Positions 63,588 to 64,000 of a stretch of DNA of 64,000 nt are shown in pieces. Where the stretch lies: assembly GCF_051020975.1 (NCBI RefSeq), contig NC_135045.1, positions 312,501 to 376,500 on the forward strand. Direction: 5' to 3'. The notes under the pieces are model-generated. The model worked only from the letters and a program-made list of their open reading frames with translations. It made no database searches and was not told where the DNA came from. Position 1 is the stretch's first letter, and every line of letters begins with the position of its first letter. The translations under genes were made by a program, and so were the position numbers. Origin of the DNA: Osmia lignaria lignaria (lineage: Eukaryota; Arthropoda; Insecta; Hymenoptera; Megachilidae).

Positions 63588-64000
63588 GAACAGCAGCAAC
63601 AGCAGCCGGTTCTTCGTTCGATCAACAACGTGCACAGGTCGTTTGTTAAGTTTATTAACAAAACGCTGCACAGCGTAATTTTGTATTGGATCGACTATCA
63701 AGGTCAGGCAGTCAGCTACGGTGTATTGGCACCTGGTGATTGCCGCGATATCGACACGTTCGTCACTCATCCGTGGATCTTCGTAGACAAGGAGACCAGA
63801 GACAGGTATTAAACTCTTCCAGTTATTAACTCTTCCAGTTAAGAAAGTATTTTCATCGAAGTTCGGTAACTGTCGTATTCAGGTATACAGTGAATCAGAA
63901 GGATGTATTCTTTCCCGAGCCATGGTTCGTCAGGTATCGAGGGCTAAGGCGAAGCGAGTTGCCGCAAAGATTCGAAAGAACCAATGTCTATATCATCTTG
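63516..64000 (+). CDS. VHL: von Hippel-Lindau protein (VHL), 5' part, cut by window end
   Basis: VHL is the substrate receptor of the Cullin-2 ubiquitin ligase that binds hydroxylated HIF-alpha. The first coding exon is 63516-63805, with a 5' UTR part from 63417 behind a strong acceptor. It splices in phase (AG|G) to 63883 and runs on to the window edge. After MGENHH comes a run of 17 Gln, EE and 5 Gln, then the beta domain: FVKFINKTLHSVILYWIDYQ, GVLAPGDCRDIDTFVTHPWI, and VNQKDVFFPEPWF. This matches the VHL pattern (VWLNFDGEP, PGTGRRIHSYRGHLWLF, VNQTELFVPS in human). The alpha domain that binds Elongin C would lie beyond the window. I chose ATG 63516 because the frame has a stop (TGA 63420-63422) upstream within the exon. 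Confidence 0.92.
63528..63600 (+). repeat. CAA/CAG trinucleotide repeat coding for polyglutamine in VHL
   Basis: Mostly CAG with some CAA codons, interrupted by GAGGAA (Glu-Glu). It lies wholly inside the VHL coding exon ahead of the beta domain, in a part absent from the usual VHL fold, and is probably variable in length. Confidence 0.9.

Noticed and set aside
63407..63649. Plus-strand frame with poly-Ala overlapping VHL
   Set aside because: It is the shifted reading of the CAG repeat and ends soon after; the VHL beta-domain frame starting at 63516 is clearly the real one.
63381..63770. Minus-strand frame with poly-Leu over the VHL exon
   Set aside because: It is the antisense reading of the CAG repeat and the pyrimidine tract before the VHL acceptor.

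Overview
The window looks like nuclear DNA of an insect, most probably a bee or close hymenopteran relative. It is AT-rich and intron-dense, with small introns in housekeeping genes, no bacterial operon structure, and insect-like versions of conserved animal proteins. The species is an inference from overall style and cannot be fixed from the sequence alone. All gene models below were built by hand from splice sites and reading-frame phase.

Left block (about 1-32,050): a compact run of genes in alternating head-to-head and tail-to-tail order. After a possible signal-peptide exon on the minus strand (953-1109) come splicing factor SF1 (minus, 3149-8015), WDR48/UAF1 (plus, 9272-12646), HDHD2-like HAD hydrolase (minus, 15721-16892), LAS1-like rRNA endonuclease (plus, 17096-19390), TMEM135 (minus, 20169-22745), pyrroline-5-carboxylate reductase (plus, about 25,060-29850) and an unrecognised gene with a Cys-rich core (minus, 30642-32047). 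Each of these closes into a full-length in-frame protein when spliced. The only repeat-rich spot is 23,729-24,530, where three unrelated degenerate tandem repeats lie side by side between TMEM135 and P5CR.

Right block (about 32,700-63,400): roughly 30 kb with no convincing complete gene. It begins with a promoter-like region and a candidate first exon (32930-33018), then an intron-containing tRNA-Tyr gene (33679-33773), and a candidate second exon at 37554-37627. The rest is CpG-rich non-coding DNA with many short tandem repeats, several with a 10-base unit, and a 360-base-spaced element carrying octamer (POU-type) motifs near 41.0-41.4 kb. It reads like a very long first intron or regulatory domain. 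At the right edge the plus-strand VHL gene begins (63516-64000, cut by the window end) with a polyglutamine N-terminus.

The genes are not one pathway: RNA splicing (SF1), deubiquitinase activation (WDR48), ribosome maturation (LAS1), mitochondrial and lipid homeostasis (TMEM135), proline synthesis (P5CR) and oxygen sensing (VHL). The most interesting points are a P5CR first exon that adds a mitochondrial-type presequence in frame, the unrecognised gene with a predicted GC-AG intron, the ownership of the 30-kb CpG-rich region, and the duplicated octamer element inside it.
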